The notes under the pieces are model-generated. The model ran no database searches and had not been told where the DNA came from. It saw only the letters and a program-made list of their open reading frames with translations. A program made the position numbers and the translations under genes. DNA of 64,000 nt, taken from the NCBI RefSeq assembly GCF_028290435.1, contig NZ_JAQGJV010000006.1, positions 27,794-91,793 of the forward strand, read 5' to 3'. Shown here piece after piece: positions 43,338-51,794 of this stretch. The DNA comes from Devosia sp. GTDB taxonomy: Bacteria > Pseudomonadota > Alphaproteobacteria > Rhizobiales > Devosiaceae. Within the stretch, counting starts at the first letter, position 1, and the number at the start of each line of letters is the position of its first letter.

Positions 43338-44189
43338 ATGTCACACTCCGGCATGGCCATGAATTCATTGAACGAACCGACGCGCGCGCTCACCAAGTTG
43401 AGCCTCAAATGGAGCATGATCGAGGAGCCGACGCTGTCGATTCTCGACAAGTTCCTGCTGCTGGCCGATCTGGGTTTCGACGGCGTGGAACTCGACGCAC
43501 CCAACGAGCTCCCCATGGGTGAGGTCGTGGCGGCTCGGGACCGCAGTGGCCTCGCCATTCCAGGCGTGATCAACTCCATGCATTGGAAAGCGCCGCTGAC
43601 CGATCCTGATCCGGCCGTGCGCCAGGTTGGCGTCGAGGCCATCCGCACGGCACTCGATAATGCACGCGAATACGGCGCCAGCACGGTGTTGGTGGTGCCC
43701 GGCGTGGTCAACGCCCAGACCAGCTACAGCCAGGCCTATGCGCTGGCTCAAACCGAACTGCGCAAGGTGTTGGACCATGCCGAGACGACCGGCGTGTCGA
43801 TCGCGATCGAAAATGTCTGGAACGACTTCCTGCTCAGCCCGCTTGAGGCCGCCCGGTTCGTCGACGAGTTCGGCAGCGCTCGTGTCGGCTGGTATTTCGA
43901 CGTGGGCAATGTGTTGCGCTACAGCCGCCCAGCGCATTGGATCGAGGCGCTCGGCAAGCGCATAATCAAGATCGACATCAAGGAATTCAGCCTGACGCGG
44001 ATGAATGCTGATGGGCCCTGGAAAGGCTTCGAAGTCGAACTCGGCGAAGGCGACTGCGATTGGGCGACAGTCAACAGCGCGCTGCTCGCCTCGGGTTATT
44101 CCGGCTGGGGCTCTGTCGAAATGCCGGGGGGCGACCGCCACCGCCTCAAAGCCCTCAAGGAAAGCGCGGACCGGATCGCGGCGCTTTAG
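43338..44189 (+). CDS. TIM-barrel sugar isomerase/epimerase family protein 1 (module D)
   Basis: This 283-residue protein has the AP-endonuclease-2/xylose-isomerase-like fold. Metal-site blocks are ELDAPNE, SMHWKAP, SIAIENVWNDFLLS (Glu), WYFDVGNVLRY (Asp) and IIKIDIKEF, with SVEMPGGD near the end. The family isomerises or epimerises sugars at C2/C3; C-glycoside deglycosidase subunits and 3-keto-sugar enzymes share this fold. The start is uncertain: ATG at 43338, 43353 or 43359, none with a convincing ribosome site. Its stop overlaps the convergent TIM-barrel gene by 4 bases. Context suggests that it processes the sugar released or oxidised in module D. Confidence 0.82.
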   Translation: MSHSGMAMNSLNEPTRALTKLSLKWSMIEEPTLSILDKFLLLADLGFDGVELDAPNELPMGEVVAARDRSGLAIPGVINSMHWKAPLTDPDPAVRQVGVEAIRTALDNAREYGASTVLVVPGVVNAQTSYSQAYALAQTELRKVLDHAETTGVSIAIENVWNDFLLSPLEAARFVDEFGSARVGWYFDVGNVLRYSRPAHWIEALGKRIIKIDIKEFSLTRMNADGPWKGFEVELGEGDCDWATVNSALLASGYSGWGSVEMPGGDRHRLKALKESADRIAAL

Positions 44190-45079
44190 GCGCCGCGAAT
44201 TTCGCCAAGCATGCGACGGATATTGCCAAGCCCGGTTTCACAGCCAAACAAGGTCGGCTCGTTCCCCTCGTATTCGAGCGAGACGAAGCCGTCATAACCG
44301 GACGCGACCACGGCCTCCAGGATCATTTTGGTTTGCAGGTCGCCGAAGCCGAACACCGAGCCGCGGATGAACTGGCCGCCGAGCGTTTCGAGCCAGCCCG
44401 GTCCGGGCGCGGTGCGGCGGACGTAAAAGTCCTTGAGGTGGACGAAGCTGGCATCGCCAAGGCTGGCTTTCGTCGCCACCACGGCGTCTTCGTCGACGCA
44501 GAGAAAATTGCCCACATCCAGGGTGAACTTGAAATTGGGCAGGTTGACCGCGTGCAGCAGGCGCCGGATGCGGTCGCTGCCGTTCATGAAGAAGCCGTGG
44601 TCCTCGACGCTCGTGGTGACGCCCTGGGTCGCAGCAAAACTCGCAATCTCGTGGCACGCCTCGGCGATGGCGGGAAAAACGCTCTCGAACTCGGCGGTTT
44701 GGCCGAACCGGTGAGACCACAGCACGACATCATGTCGCAGCAGGCCGATCTCAAGGCGGTTACACAGCTCGATATGGCGTTTCACCAGCTCGATCTGCGC
44801 GCGCCGCTCGTCCGCGTCGACAAAGACCAGTTTGGCGCCCAGGCAGATGCCGGAGATTGGCACGGCGGTCTTTGCTGACGCCGCCGTAACGCGCTGCAAA
44901 GTTTCCGTCTCTGTCGTTAAATCATAGCCGGCCTCGGTACCTGGCTTAGCAAACGAAAACGTCGCGATTTCCAGATGCTCTGCCTGATTGGCGCTCAGCC
45001 AATCGAACATATCTTCGATCTGCAACGCACCATTGGCCAACAATGGACGGAAGCTATAGGACGACAGGCCGAGTTTCAT
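44186..45079 (-). CDS. TIM-barrel sugar isomerase/epimerase family protein 2 (module D)
   Basis: This 297-residue protein starts MKLGLSSYSFRPLLANG; the ATG at 45079 has GGAG 7 bases upstream, and the frame's 31-codon upward extension lacks family features. Metal-site blocks are TSVEDHGFFMNG (Glu, His), FTLDVGNFLC (Asp), VHLKDFYVR (His) and VSLEYEGNEP (Glu), the full set expected for a divalent-metal-dependent sugar isomerase/epimerase. It differs from protein 1 in length and in loop motifs, so the two probably have different steps. It is divergent from the GMC gene across a region with four TACCA repeats. Confidence 0.84.
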   Translation of the reverse strand: MKLGLSSYSFRPLLANGALQIEDMFDWLSANQAEHLEIATFSFAKPGTEAGYDLTTETETLQRVTAASAKTAVPISGICLGAKLVFVDADERRAQIELVKRHIELCNRLEIGLLRHDVVLWSHRFGQTAEFESVFPAIAEACHEIASFAATQGVTTSVEDHGFFMNGSDRIRRLLHAVNLPNFKFTLDVGNFLCVDEDAVVATKASLGDASFVHLKDFYVRRTAPGPGWLETLGGQFIRGSVFGFGDLQTKMILEAVVASGYDGFVSLEYEGNEPTLFGCETGLGNIRRMLGEIRGA

Positions 45080-45140
45080 GAAGGCGCTCCGGGAAGACGA
45101 AACGGTCGTTGCGAGCACGGCGTTAAATGTGCACTTTACG

Positions 45141-45176
45141 TACCAATAAAGTACCATTAATACCATTTCCATACCA
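45141..45176. repeat. Four TACCA direct repeats phased near the helical turn, in a divergent promoter
   Basis: TACCA begins at 45141, 45152, 45161 and 45172, so the spacings are 11, 9 and 11 bp in an otherwise A/T-rich stretch. It lies between the start of TIM-barrel protein 2 (45079) and the start of the GMC gene (45203). It looks like a multi-site operator on one DNA face, distinct from the LacI-type palindrome elsewhere in the module. The binding protein is unknown. Confidence 0.45.
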
Positions 45177-45202
45177 GTTCAAAATGGGATGAGGGCCGGC
45201 CG

Positions 45203-46690
45203 ATGCGTCAAGAATCCACAGATGTCGTCATCGTGGGCAGCGGCCCCACCGGTTCGGCCTATGCGCGGATCATCCGGCGCGACTGGCCCGAAGCGCGCAT
45301 CCTGATGGTCGAGGCCGGCCCGCAAATCCTGCCGCAGACCGGCGCGCATCTGGACAATATCGTGGACCTCAAGGAGCGCGCCGCGCTCGAAATGCAGGCC
45401 CAGGGCGGCGATCGTACGCCGCGCACGCCGATGAGCAAGGAGGAGTGGGAAGCACGCCGTGCCGGCGGCTTCGACGCGTCCTATTTGCGCCGTTCAGGCC
45501 TGTTCATCGCCAATGAGGCCGATCCCGTCGAAAATCTGTTTGCCGGTTTTTCGGCGGCCAATGTCGGCGGCATGGGCACCAAATGGTCCACCGGAACCCC
45601 GACCCCGTCGCAGGTGGAGCGCGTGCCGTTTATCCCGGCGGACGAGCTGGCCGCTGCCATCGTCGTCGCCCAGGGACTGCTGGGCACCAACACCAACCCG
45701 CACCCCAACGACCAGACCGCCATCGCCATGCGCGAAAAGCTGGGCGCGACATTCAACCCGGGTCGTTCGCCTGACCGTTTCGTGCAACCTATGCCGCTGG
45801 CGGCAACGCCCGGGCCCAATGGACTGCGTTACCACGGCACGGATGTGGTGCTGGGGCCAATGGTCGACGAACCGGCCGATAGCTTCCAGATTTTAGCCGA
45901 AACGGCCTGCCGCCGGATCGTTCATGAGGGCGGCCAGGTTACCGGCGTCGAACTCTGCAAGCCGGGTGAGGACGAAACCTGGTTCGTCGCTGCCGGCACC
46001 GTTATCGTTGCTTGCGACGCGCTGCATTCGCCGCAGCTCCTCTATGCGTCCGGTATCCGCCCGGCGGCGCTGGGCCGCTACCTGAACGACCACTTCATCA
46101 TCTCGCAAATGGCCGAGATGCAGAACGAGGTGCCGATGCAGGCGATGAGCTGGATTCCCCCGACCAACGATTTCCCCTTCACCGTCACCATCCATCCGAC
46201 GAACCTGACCAGTATGACCCGCCCGGACGGCCTGACCGGGCAGGCTGTGGGCATGGGGGTTTTCTGCCCGTCCGATCTCAACCCCGACAATCGCGTGCTG
46301 TTCGACGAGACCAGGTGCGACTGGATGGGCCTGCCGGCGATTTCCATCCAGTGGCGCGAGTCTGAGGCCGACAAGGCGCGGCAGGAATATGCCAAGGCCA
46401 CGGCGCGCAGCATCGCCGAGATCATCGGTCGCGCGGCACCGGGCTTTACCACTTTCGTGCAGCCGGTGGGCAGTTCGCTGCACTATCAGGGCACCATGCG
46501 CATGGGCGAAACCGATGATGGCAGCAGCGTCTGCGACCGTAATAGTCGCGTCTGGGGGTTCGAAAACCTCTATGTCGCCGGCAATGGCGTCATTCCGACC
46601 ATGACGGCCACCAATCCGACGCTGTACTCGGTTGCGCTCGCCACCTTCGGCGCCCGCAAGATCGCCAGCGAAAAGCGCGCAGCGGCCTAA
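45203..46690 (+). CDS. GMC-family FAD-dependent oxidoreductase (pyranose/glycoside oxidase-like)
   Basis: This 495-residue flavoprotein opens with the FAD motif VVIVGSGPTGSAYARIIRRD and has the GMC block NVGGMGTKWSTGTP near residue 128. The C-terminal part carries the catalytic His/Asn pair regions SSLHYQGTMRMGE and AGNGVIPTMTATNPTLYSVA. Length and motifs resemble pyranose 2-oxidase and the glycoside 3-oxidases of soil bacteria more than choline dehydrogenases. No signal peptide is present. It probably oxidises a hydroxyl of a sugar or glycoside to a keto group, with oxygen or another acceptor. It is 38 bp upstream of the Gfo/Idh/MocA gene, in one transcript. Confidence 0.85.
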   Translation: MRQESTDVVIVGSGPTGSAYARIIRRDWPEARILMVEAGPQILPQTGAHLDNIVDLKERAALEMQAQGGDRTPRTPMSKEEWEARRAGGFDASYLRRSGLFIANEADPVENLFAGFSAANVGGMGTKWSTGTPTPSQVERVPFIPADELAAAIVVAQGLLGTNTNPHPNDQTAIAMREKLGATFNPGRSPDRFVQPMPLAATPGPNGLRYHGTDVVLGPMVDEPADSFQILAETACRRIVHEGGQVTGVELCKPGEDETWFVAAGTVIVACDALHSPQLLYASGIRPAALGRYLNDHFIISQMAEMQNEVPMQAMSWIPPTNDFPFTVTIHPTNLTSMTRPDGLTGQAVGMGVFCPSDLNPDNRVLFDETRCDWMGLPAISIQWRESEADKARQEYAKATARSIAEIIGRAAPGFTTFVQPVGSSLHYQGTMRMGETDDGSSVCDRNSRVWGFENLYVAGNGVIPTMTATNPTLYSVALATFGARKIASEKRAAA

Positions 46691-46728
46691 GGCCGCTCAA
46701 CCTCTCCTCAAATAGCAGGGACCTGCAA

Positions 46729-47787
46729 ATGTCGGATCAGAAGTTGAAAGTGCTCGTCGTCGGCCTTGGTCAGATGGGACGCAGTCACGCCATCGCCTAT
46801 CACAACCATCCGGGCTTCGAGATTGTCGGGCTGGTCAACCGCTCGGCACGGGCCCTGCCCGATGAGCTGGCCGGATATCCGCTGCGGCAGGATTATGCCG
46901 CGGCGCTGGCGGAGTTTTCGCCCGACGTGGTGTCGATCGCCACTCACACCAATACCCATGCCGATTATGCGGTCGCGGCGCTCGACAGCGGCGCGCATGT
47001 GTTCGTGGAAAAGCCGCTGGCGGCCAATGTGCACGATGCCGAGCGCGTCGTTGCCGCCGCCAAGGCCAATGGCCGCAAGCTGGTGATCGGCTATATCCTG
47101 CGCCACCATCCCTCCTGGATGCGGCTGATCGAAGAAGCCCGCGGGCTGGGTGGTCCTTATGTTTTCCGCATGAACCTCAACCAGCAGTCCAGCGGCGCGG
47201 CCTGGGACATTCATCGGCAGATCATGCAGACCACCTCGCCGATCGTCGATTGCGGCGTGCATTATGTCGATGTCATGTGCCAGATCACCGACGCCAAGCC
47301 CGTCGAAGTGCGCGGCATGGGCCTGAACATGGCGAAGGGCCTCCCCACGGGCATGTACAATTACGGCCACTTCCAGGTGCTGTTCGACGACGGGAGCCTC
47401 GGCTGGTACGAGGCTGGCTGGGGTCCGATGATGTCGGAAACCGCCTACTTCGTGAAGGACGTCATGTCGCCGGGCGGCTCGGTGTCCATCGTCATGGACG
47501 GGGGCGCAGGCTCGGCCGATATCAACGCCCATACCCAGACCTCGCGCCTGCTGGTGCATCACGCCGAAACTGACGCAGAGGGCAAGCTGACGCGGGCGGA
47601 TGACTGGCTGGACATGCACGACGAGCCGGGGCACCAGCAATTGTGCGACCGCGAGCAGGATTTCGTCTATCAGGCGGTGACGCAGGATTACGACCTGACC
47701 CGCCATATGGACGACGCCGTCGCGTCCCTCCGCATCTGTCTTGCCGCCGACGAGAGCATCCGCACCGGCCAGCCCGTCCGGCTTTGA
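46729..47787 (+). CDS. Gfo/Idh/MocA-family NAD(P)-dependent sugar oxidoreductase
   Basis: This 352-residue enzyme has the Rossmann motif VLVVGLGQMGRSHAIAYHNH and the catalytic EKP motif in VFVEKPLAANVHDAE near residue 97, followed by the family beta-sheet domain (VDCGVHYVDVMCQIT). Members oxidise or reduce sugar or inositol hydroxyls at C1, C2 or C3 with NAD(P). In this context it could make or reduce a 3-keto sugar, working with the GMC enzyme and the TIM-barrel proteins. Its substrate is unknown. It ends the module D gene run. Confidence 0.9.
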   Translation: MSDQKLKVLVVGLGQMGRSHAIAYHNHPGFEIVGLVNRSARALPDELAGYPLRQDYAAALAEFSPDVVSIATHTNTHADYAVAALDSGAHVFVEKPLAANVHDAERVVAAAKANGRKLVIGYILRHHPSWMRLIEEARGLGGPYVFRMNLNQQSSGAAWDIHRQIMQTTSPIVDCGVHYVDVMCQITDAKPVEVRGMGLNMAKGLPTGMYNYGHFQVLFDDGSLGWYEAGWGPMMSETAYFVKDVMSPGGSVSIVMDGGAGSADINAHTQTSRLLVHHAETDAEGKLTRADDWLDMHDEPGHQQLCDREQDFVYQAVTQDYDLTRHMDDAVASLRICLAADESIRTGQPVRL

Positions 47788-47856
47788 TGCGGCTATTGCC
47801 TGTAGGTTTGGGGTAACACGCCGGCCGCTGCGGCAGTGCTGTTCATCCGCATTCAC

Positions 47857-47876
47857 GCCGCATTCATCAATGCGGC
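47857..47876. repeat. Perfect hairpin after module D
   Basis: GCCGCATT and AATGCGGC pair in a perfect 8-bp stem with a 4-base CATC loop, 70 bp past the Gfo/Idh/MocA stop. It may mark the end of the transcript, but no T-run follows. The rest of the 262-bp gap to the L,D-transpeptidase gene shows nothing else I can identify. Confidence 0.4.
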
Positions 47877-48049
47877 CATAAATCTGTGTGCGACACCAAG
47901 TTGCAGGGCCGCCACAAACATCGCTCACAACATTGCGAGCGATTGCGCCCGTTAAGATTTGCGGAGTATTGATTTTTTCATGCGGAACGACTGGTCGGAG
48001 GCCTGATTCTGGCCTGGCCCGAGCCCGCGACAGCGCCGCCGGAGTTCGC

Positions 48050-49744
48050 ATGAACAAGCTTATGGTCTGCCTTTTCGCCGCTCTCGCCGGTGCCAGCACT
48101 GCTCTGCCGGCCTTGGCGCAGGACGCGACGACGACGCTGCCGACGCGAGTGGTCATCGCGCCGCCCCAGAGCGAGTTGGCCCGCACCATCAAGACCGGCC
48201 TCGCCACTGCTTATTACGGCGCCGCCAAGGGCAGCACTGCCTATAACGAAGCCCAGAAACTCTATTTCTTTTACGGCGAGCGCCATTTCGAGCCGCTTTG
48301 GCTGGAGCAGGCGGCCAATGGTGACGTGGCCTTTTCCGCCTCCGCTCAGAAAATCCTCAAGCTGTTCCTGGCCGCCGGCAGCGAAGGCCTGCGCCCCAGC
48401 GACTACCTGACGCCCGATCTCGATGTTGCCGGCGCCAAGGGCGATCCGCTCAAGATGGCGGCGCTCGAAACCGCCTTTTCTGGCGCCGCCATGCGCTATG
48501 CCAGCAATATCTATACCGGTCGCATCCGCCCGCTGTCGCTATCGGAAAACCTCGACATCCAGCCCAAGGTTCTGGACCAGTCGGCGCTGATGATGCAGCT
48601 CGCCTCGAGCGCCGACCCCGTCGCTGTACTTCAGGCACTCGAGCCGACCCATCCCGAATTCCTCGCCCTCAAGGCGGCTTTGGCCAATTTCGACGCTGGC
48701 AGCGTCGACCAACCCGTCCACATCGCCGACGGCAAGACGCTTAAGCCCGGCATGAGCGACGACCGCGTTCCCCAGTTGCGCGAGCGCCTCGAAGTGCCCG
48801 CCGTGGCCGACACAACCTATGACGACGCGCTGATCGACGCCATCAAGGCTTTTCAGGGCAGCTTGGGCCTGACCACCGACGGCATTATGGGCCCGGCCAC
48901 CGTCGCCGCGCTGAATGGCGGCACCGCCATCACCCGCAACGACATCCTGGCAAATATGGAACGCTGGCGCTGGATGCCGCGCGACCTCGGCGCCTTTAAC
49001 GTCTTCGTCAACCTGCCCGAATACCGCCTCGCCATCTATCGCCAGGGGCAGGAAGTTTACACCACCCGCGTCGTCATCGGCGCCACCGCGCACCAGACGC
49101 CGATTTTCTCCAACGCCATCCAGCACATCGTCGTCAATCCCTACTGGAACGTCCCGGCCTCGATCGTGCGCAACGAAATCGCACCCAAGACCCGTGCCAA
49201 TCCTGGCTACATTGCCGGCCAGAACATGGAACTGCTCTACGGCGGCAAGGTCGTCAGCGCGTCCTCGATCGACTGGTCGGCCGTGGGCAACAGCTTCCCG
49301 TTCAGCGTCCGCCAGCGCCCCGGTGCCGGCAATGCTCTGGGCCAGATCAAGTTTCTGTTTCCCAACAAACACGACGTCTATCTGCACGACACCCCGTCCA
49401 AATCGCTATTTGCCCGCGACTACCGCGCCTATAGCCACGGCTGCGTGCGTGTGCAGAACCCGATGGAATTCGCCGATGCGCTGCTGGCCAACGAAACCAC
49501 CATCAGCCGCGCCTCGCTCGAGGCCATGTTCGGTACCAGTGAGCGGTGGGTGAACCCCGAACATCAGATCCCGGTGCACCTAGCCTATTTCACCCTCCGT
49601 GTGCAGCCCGATGGCACTATCCGCTCATTCGGCGACGTCTATGGCCACAATGCCAAGCTGATCGAAGCCATGGGCCTTAACGCACCCGGCGCAGCCCCCG
49701 CCGCCGCTCCGGCGTCAGTCGAAGACGGCGCGCTGTCTCCCTGA
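48050..49744 (+). CDS. Periplasmic L,D-transpeptidase with peptidoglycan-binding domain (YcbB type)
   Basis: This 564-residue exported enzyme forms 3-3 cross-links in peptidoglycan. The signal peptide MNKLMVCLFAALAGASTALP is followed by ALAQ; the start at 48050 has GGAG 5 bases upstream. A scaffold region precedes a peptidoglycan-binding domain (about residues 225-295, KPGMSDDRVPQLRERL and GLTTDGIMGPATVAALN). The YkuD domain has the catalytic motif YSHGCVRVQNP with Cys465 and an upstream histidine in the same block. Length and domain order fit the LdtD/YcbB type. An ordinary U-rich hairpin terminator follows the stop. Confidence 0.92.
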   Translation: MNKLMVCLFAALAGASTALPALAQDATTTLPTRVVIAPPQSELARTIKTGLATAYYGAAKGSTAYNEAQKLYFFYGERHFEPLWLEQAANGDVAFSASAQKILKLFLAAGSEGLRPSDYLTPDLDVAGAKGDPLKMAALETAFSGAAMRYASNIYTGRIRPLSLSENLDIQPKVLDQSALMMQLASSADPVAVLQALEPTHPEFLALKAALANFDAGSVDQPVHIADGKTLKPGMSDDRVPQLRERLEVPAVADTTYDDALIDAIKAFQGSLGLTTDGIMGPATVAALNGGTAITRNDILANMERWRWMPRDLGAFNVFVNLPEYRLAIYRQGQEVYTTRVVIGATAHQTPIFSNAIQHIVVNPYWNVPASIVRNEIAPKTRANPGYIAGQNMELLYGGKVVSASSIDWSAVGNSFPFSVRQRPGAGNALGQIKFLFPNKHDVYLHDTPSKSLFARDYRAYSHGCVRVQNPMEFADALLANETTISRASLEAMFGTSERWVNPEHQIPVHLAYFTLRVQPDGTIRSFGDVYGHNAKLIEAMGLNAPGAAPAAAPASVEDGALSP

Positions 49745-49777
49745 TCTGCGGTTTCTGGATACGATTATGGTTTGTTC

Positions 49778-49807
49778 AAAGCCGGGCCCTGTGGGGTCCG
49801 GCTTTTT
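49778..49807 (+). terminator. Rho-independent terminator after the L,D-transpeptidase gene
   Basis: AAAGCCGGGCCC and GGGGTCCGGCTTT pair with one G-U wobble around a short loop and run into TTTTT at 49803-49807. It is about 34 bp past the stop codon. Confidence 0.8.
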
Positions 49808-49995
49808 GCCGTTAACTTGCGCTTCATAATTTTGCCTTGGTTCAGCCAGTTTTTGCCAGTAAAAATGCAACTGTGAGGGGCCTGGTTGGCCACACTAGAG
49901 GTCTCGTTAGCGTTAATAAGTTCTACGCGACTTTCCGCTAAAATCAGACCACAGTACAGTAACCGGGCAGAGTTCGGCGTGACGGGGACAGCTTC

Positions 49996-51648
49996 TTGAT
50001 ACGCAACCATCTCCTGCGGCTCATCTTGAGCGCGCTTATGAGCATTACCATGCTGTTGCCGTCCTTGACGGTTCCAGCCAGTGCAGCCAGTGAGCGCAGC
50101 CTCTATCTCTATTATACGCATACCGGCGAAACTGCCCGGATCGTGTTCAAGCGCAATGGGCAATATGTCCAGGCGGGGCTGAACCAGCTCAACACCTTCC
50201 TGCGCGACTGGCGCCACAACGAGCCTGCGAAAATGGACCCGGCGCTGTTCGACCTGATCTGGGAAGTCTACCAGGAAGTGGGCGCCACCCAGCCGGTCAA
50301 CATTGTTTCGGCCTATCGCAACCCCGCCACCAATGCTTCGCTGCGTGCCGTCAAGGGCTCGGGCGTCGCCGAAAATTCCCAGCACATGCGCGGCAAGGCA
50401 ATGGACTTTTTCATTCCGGGCATTTCCCTGACGAAGCTGCGTGCTGCCGGGATGCGCCACCAAGTCGGCGGCGTCGGCTTTTATCCGACCTCGGGCAGCC
50501 CCTTCGTGCATCTGGATACCGGCAATGTGCGTGCCTGGCCGCGCATGACCAAGGCGCAGTTGCAACAGATTTTCCCGGACGGCAAGACGCTGCATGTGCC
50601 CACCGACGGCAAGCCGCTGTCCGAGGCCGGCCGCCAATACGCCATGGCGCAATGGCAGCAGTGCCATACTGTGCCGTGCAACGGTAACACGCGCTACAAT
50701 GAGACCCAGGTCGCCAGCAACGATGGCGGTTCGGGCCGCTCGCTGGCCGACATGTTCTTTGGCAACGGCGAGCAGGCCCCCGCAGGTGCTCCGGCGACCG
50801 TGCAGATGGCGTCGGTGGCGTCCACCGAAATCGCCCCACCCGTCCCCGCTATACGTCCGGCTGCGCTGGGCGCGCCGACCCAGATGGCCGCTGTCGATCA
50901 GCCGCCCCTGCCCTTTTCGACCACCGGCAGCGCGCCGCTTGACGATGCCGAATTGTTGACCGCTGTTGCGGCGCCGGTTCCCGCCACCAAGTCCCAGGCC
51001 CTGTTGCTGGCCACGTCGGCCGCCCTACCTGAAGGCAATGGCGAAACCGCCGTGACCGCGATTGCCGCCCTGACGGCTCCCATCCCGCAGCCGCGCCTGC
51101 AGATGAGCAATCCGGCCGATGCCATGCTCACCGCCTATGCGCCCATGCTGACGCAGGACCCCGAGGCGCAGCGAGCCCTGCAGATGATCATAGAACGCAG
51201 CACCACCGCCAGCGCTCAGCCCAAGGCGCCGATTGCCGTGCTGCCGCCACTGCCCGGCACTGCCAATGGCCTGCGCACGGCCTCGCTGGGCGGCCAGCCG
51301 GCCGTCAACGCGCTGAGAAGCCTGTTCGGCAATCCCCAGGATACGAGCAAGCAGCGCGTTGCGCCCCTCGCGGCAGCCGCGCTGGCAACGGTGCGTCCCG
51401 ATGCCAATGCCATGCGCAATGTCGACCTGATCGCCCCCGACCTTGAACATGTCGCCGAGGTCTTCCTCACCCCGGTCGTCATGACTTCCGACCACTTCGC
51501 GGTCATTTACGACCATGACGAGGCCGATTTCGATCCCACCACCGAAATGGGTCGCTACGTTACCGTCATGGGCGCCGCCGCGGTTCCGGCCGAATTGAGC
51601 GCCACCCGCTTCCAGACCGGCCGCCCGCCGATCGTCGCGTTCAACTAG
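49996..51648 (+). CDS. DUF882/M15-type murein peptidase-like exported protein
   Basis: This 550-residue exported protein starts at TTG 49996, with GGGA 7 bases upstream. A signal peptide covers residues 1-30, with cleavage probably after VPASA. The DUF882 (M15A/YcbK-MepK) domain spans about residues 35-185. Metal-ligand positions are visible as His130 and Asp137 in SQHMRGKAMDF and His172 in PFVHLDTGNV. MepK-type enzymes cut 3-3 cross-links, which is the product of the L,D-transpeptidase just upstream. The remaining 350 residues are Ala/Pro-rich, low complexity and without a domain I recognise, an unusual extension compared with about 180 residues for the core family. Confidence 0.88.
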   Translation: MIRNHLLRLILSALMSITMLLPSLTVPASAASERSLYLYYTHTGETARIVFKRNGQYVQAGLNQLNTFLRDWRHNEPAKMDPALFDLIWEVYQEVGATQPVNIVSAYRNPATNASLRAVKGSGVAENSQHMRGKAMDFFIPGISLTKLRAAGMRHQVGGVGFYPTSGSPFVHLDTGNVRAWPRMTKAQLQQIFPDGKTLHVPTDGKPLSEAGRQYAMAQWQQCHTVPCNGNTRYNETQVASNDGGSGRSLADMFFGNGEQAPAGAPATVQMASVASTEIAPPVPAIRPAALGAPTQMAAVDQPPLPFSTTGSAPLDDAELLTAVAAPVPATKSQALLLATSAALPEGNGETAVTAIAALTAPIPQPRLQMSNPADAMLTAYAPMLTQDPEAQRALQMIIERSTTASAQPKAPIAVLPPLPGTANGLRTASLGGQPAVNALRSLFGNPQDTSKQRVAPLAAAALATVRPDANAMRNVDLIAPDLEHVAEVFLTPVVMTSDHFAVIYDHDEADFDPTTEMGRYVTVMGAAAVPAELSATRFQTGRPPIVAFN

Positions 51649-51794
51649 GGCAAGCGGTAGCCGCCCCAATTCCAGCATGATCGCAACTTAGCGCTAGGCT
51701 GCGGCGTTTGGCGCGGCAGGCCTGTTCCGGTTGCAAAGCCAAGGCCCTGGGCCTAAACCTCGATTGTCACAATCCTTGGTAAAGGATCGCCCGC

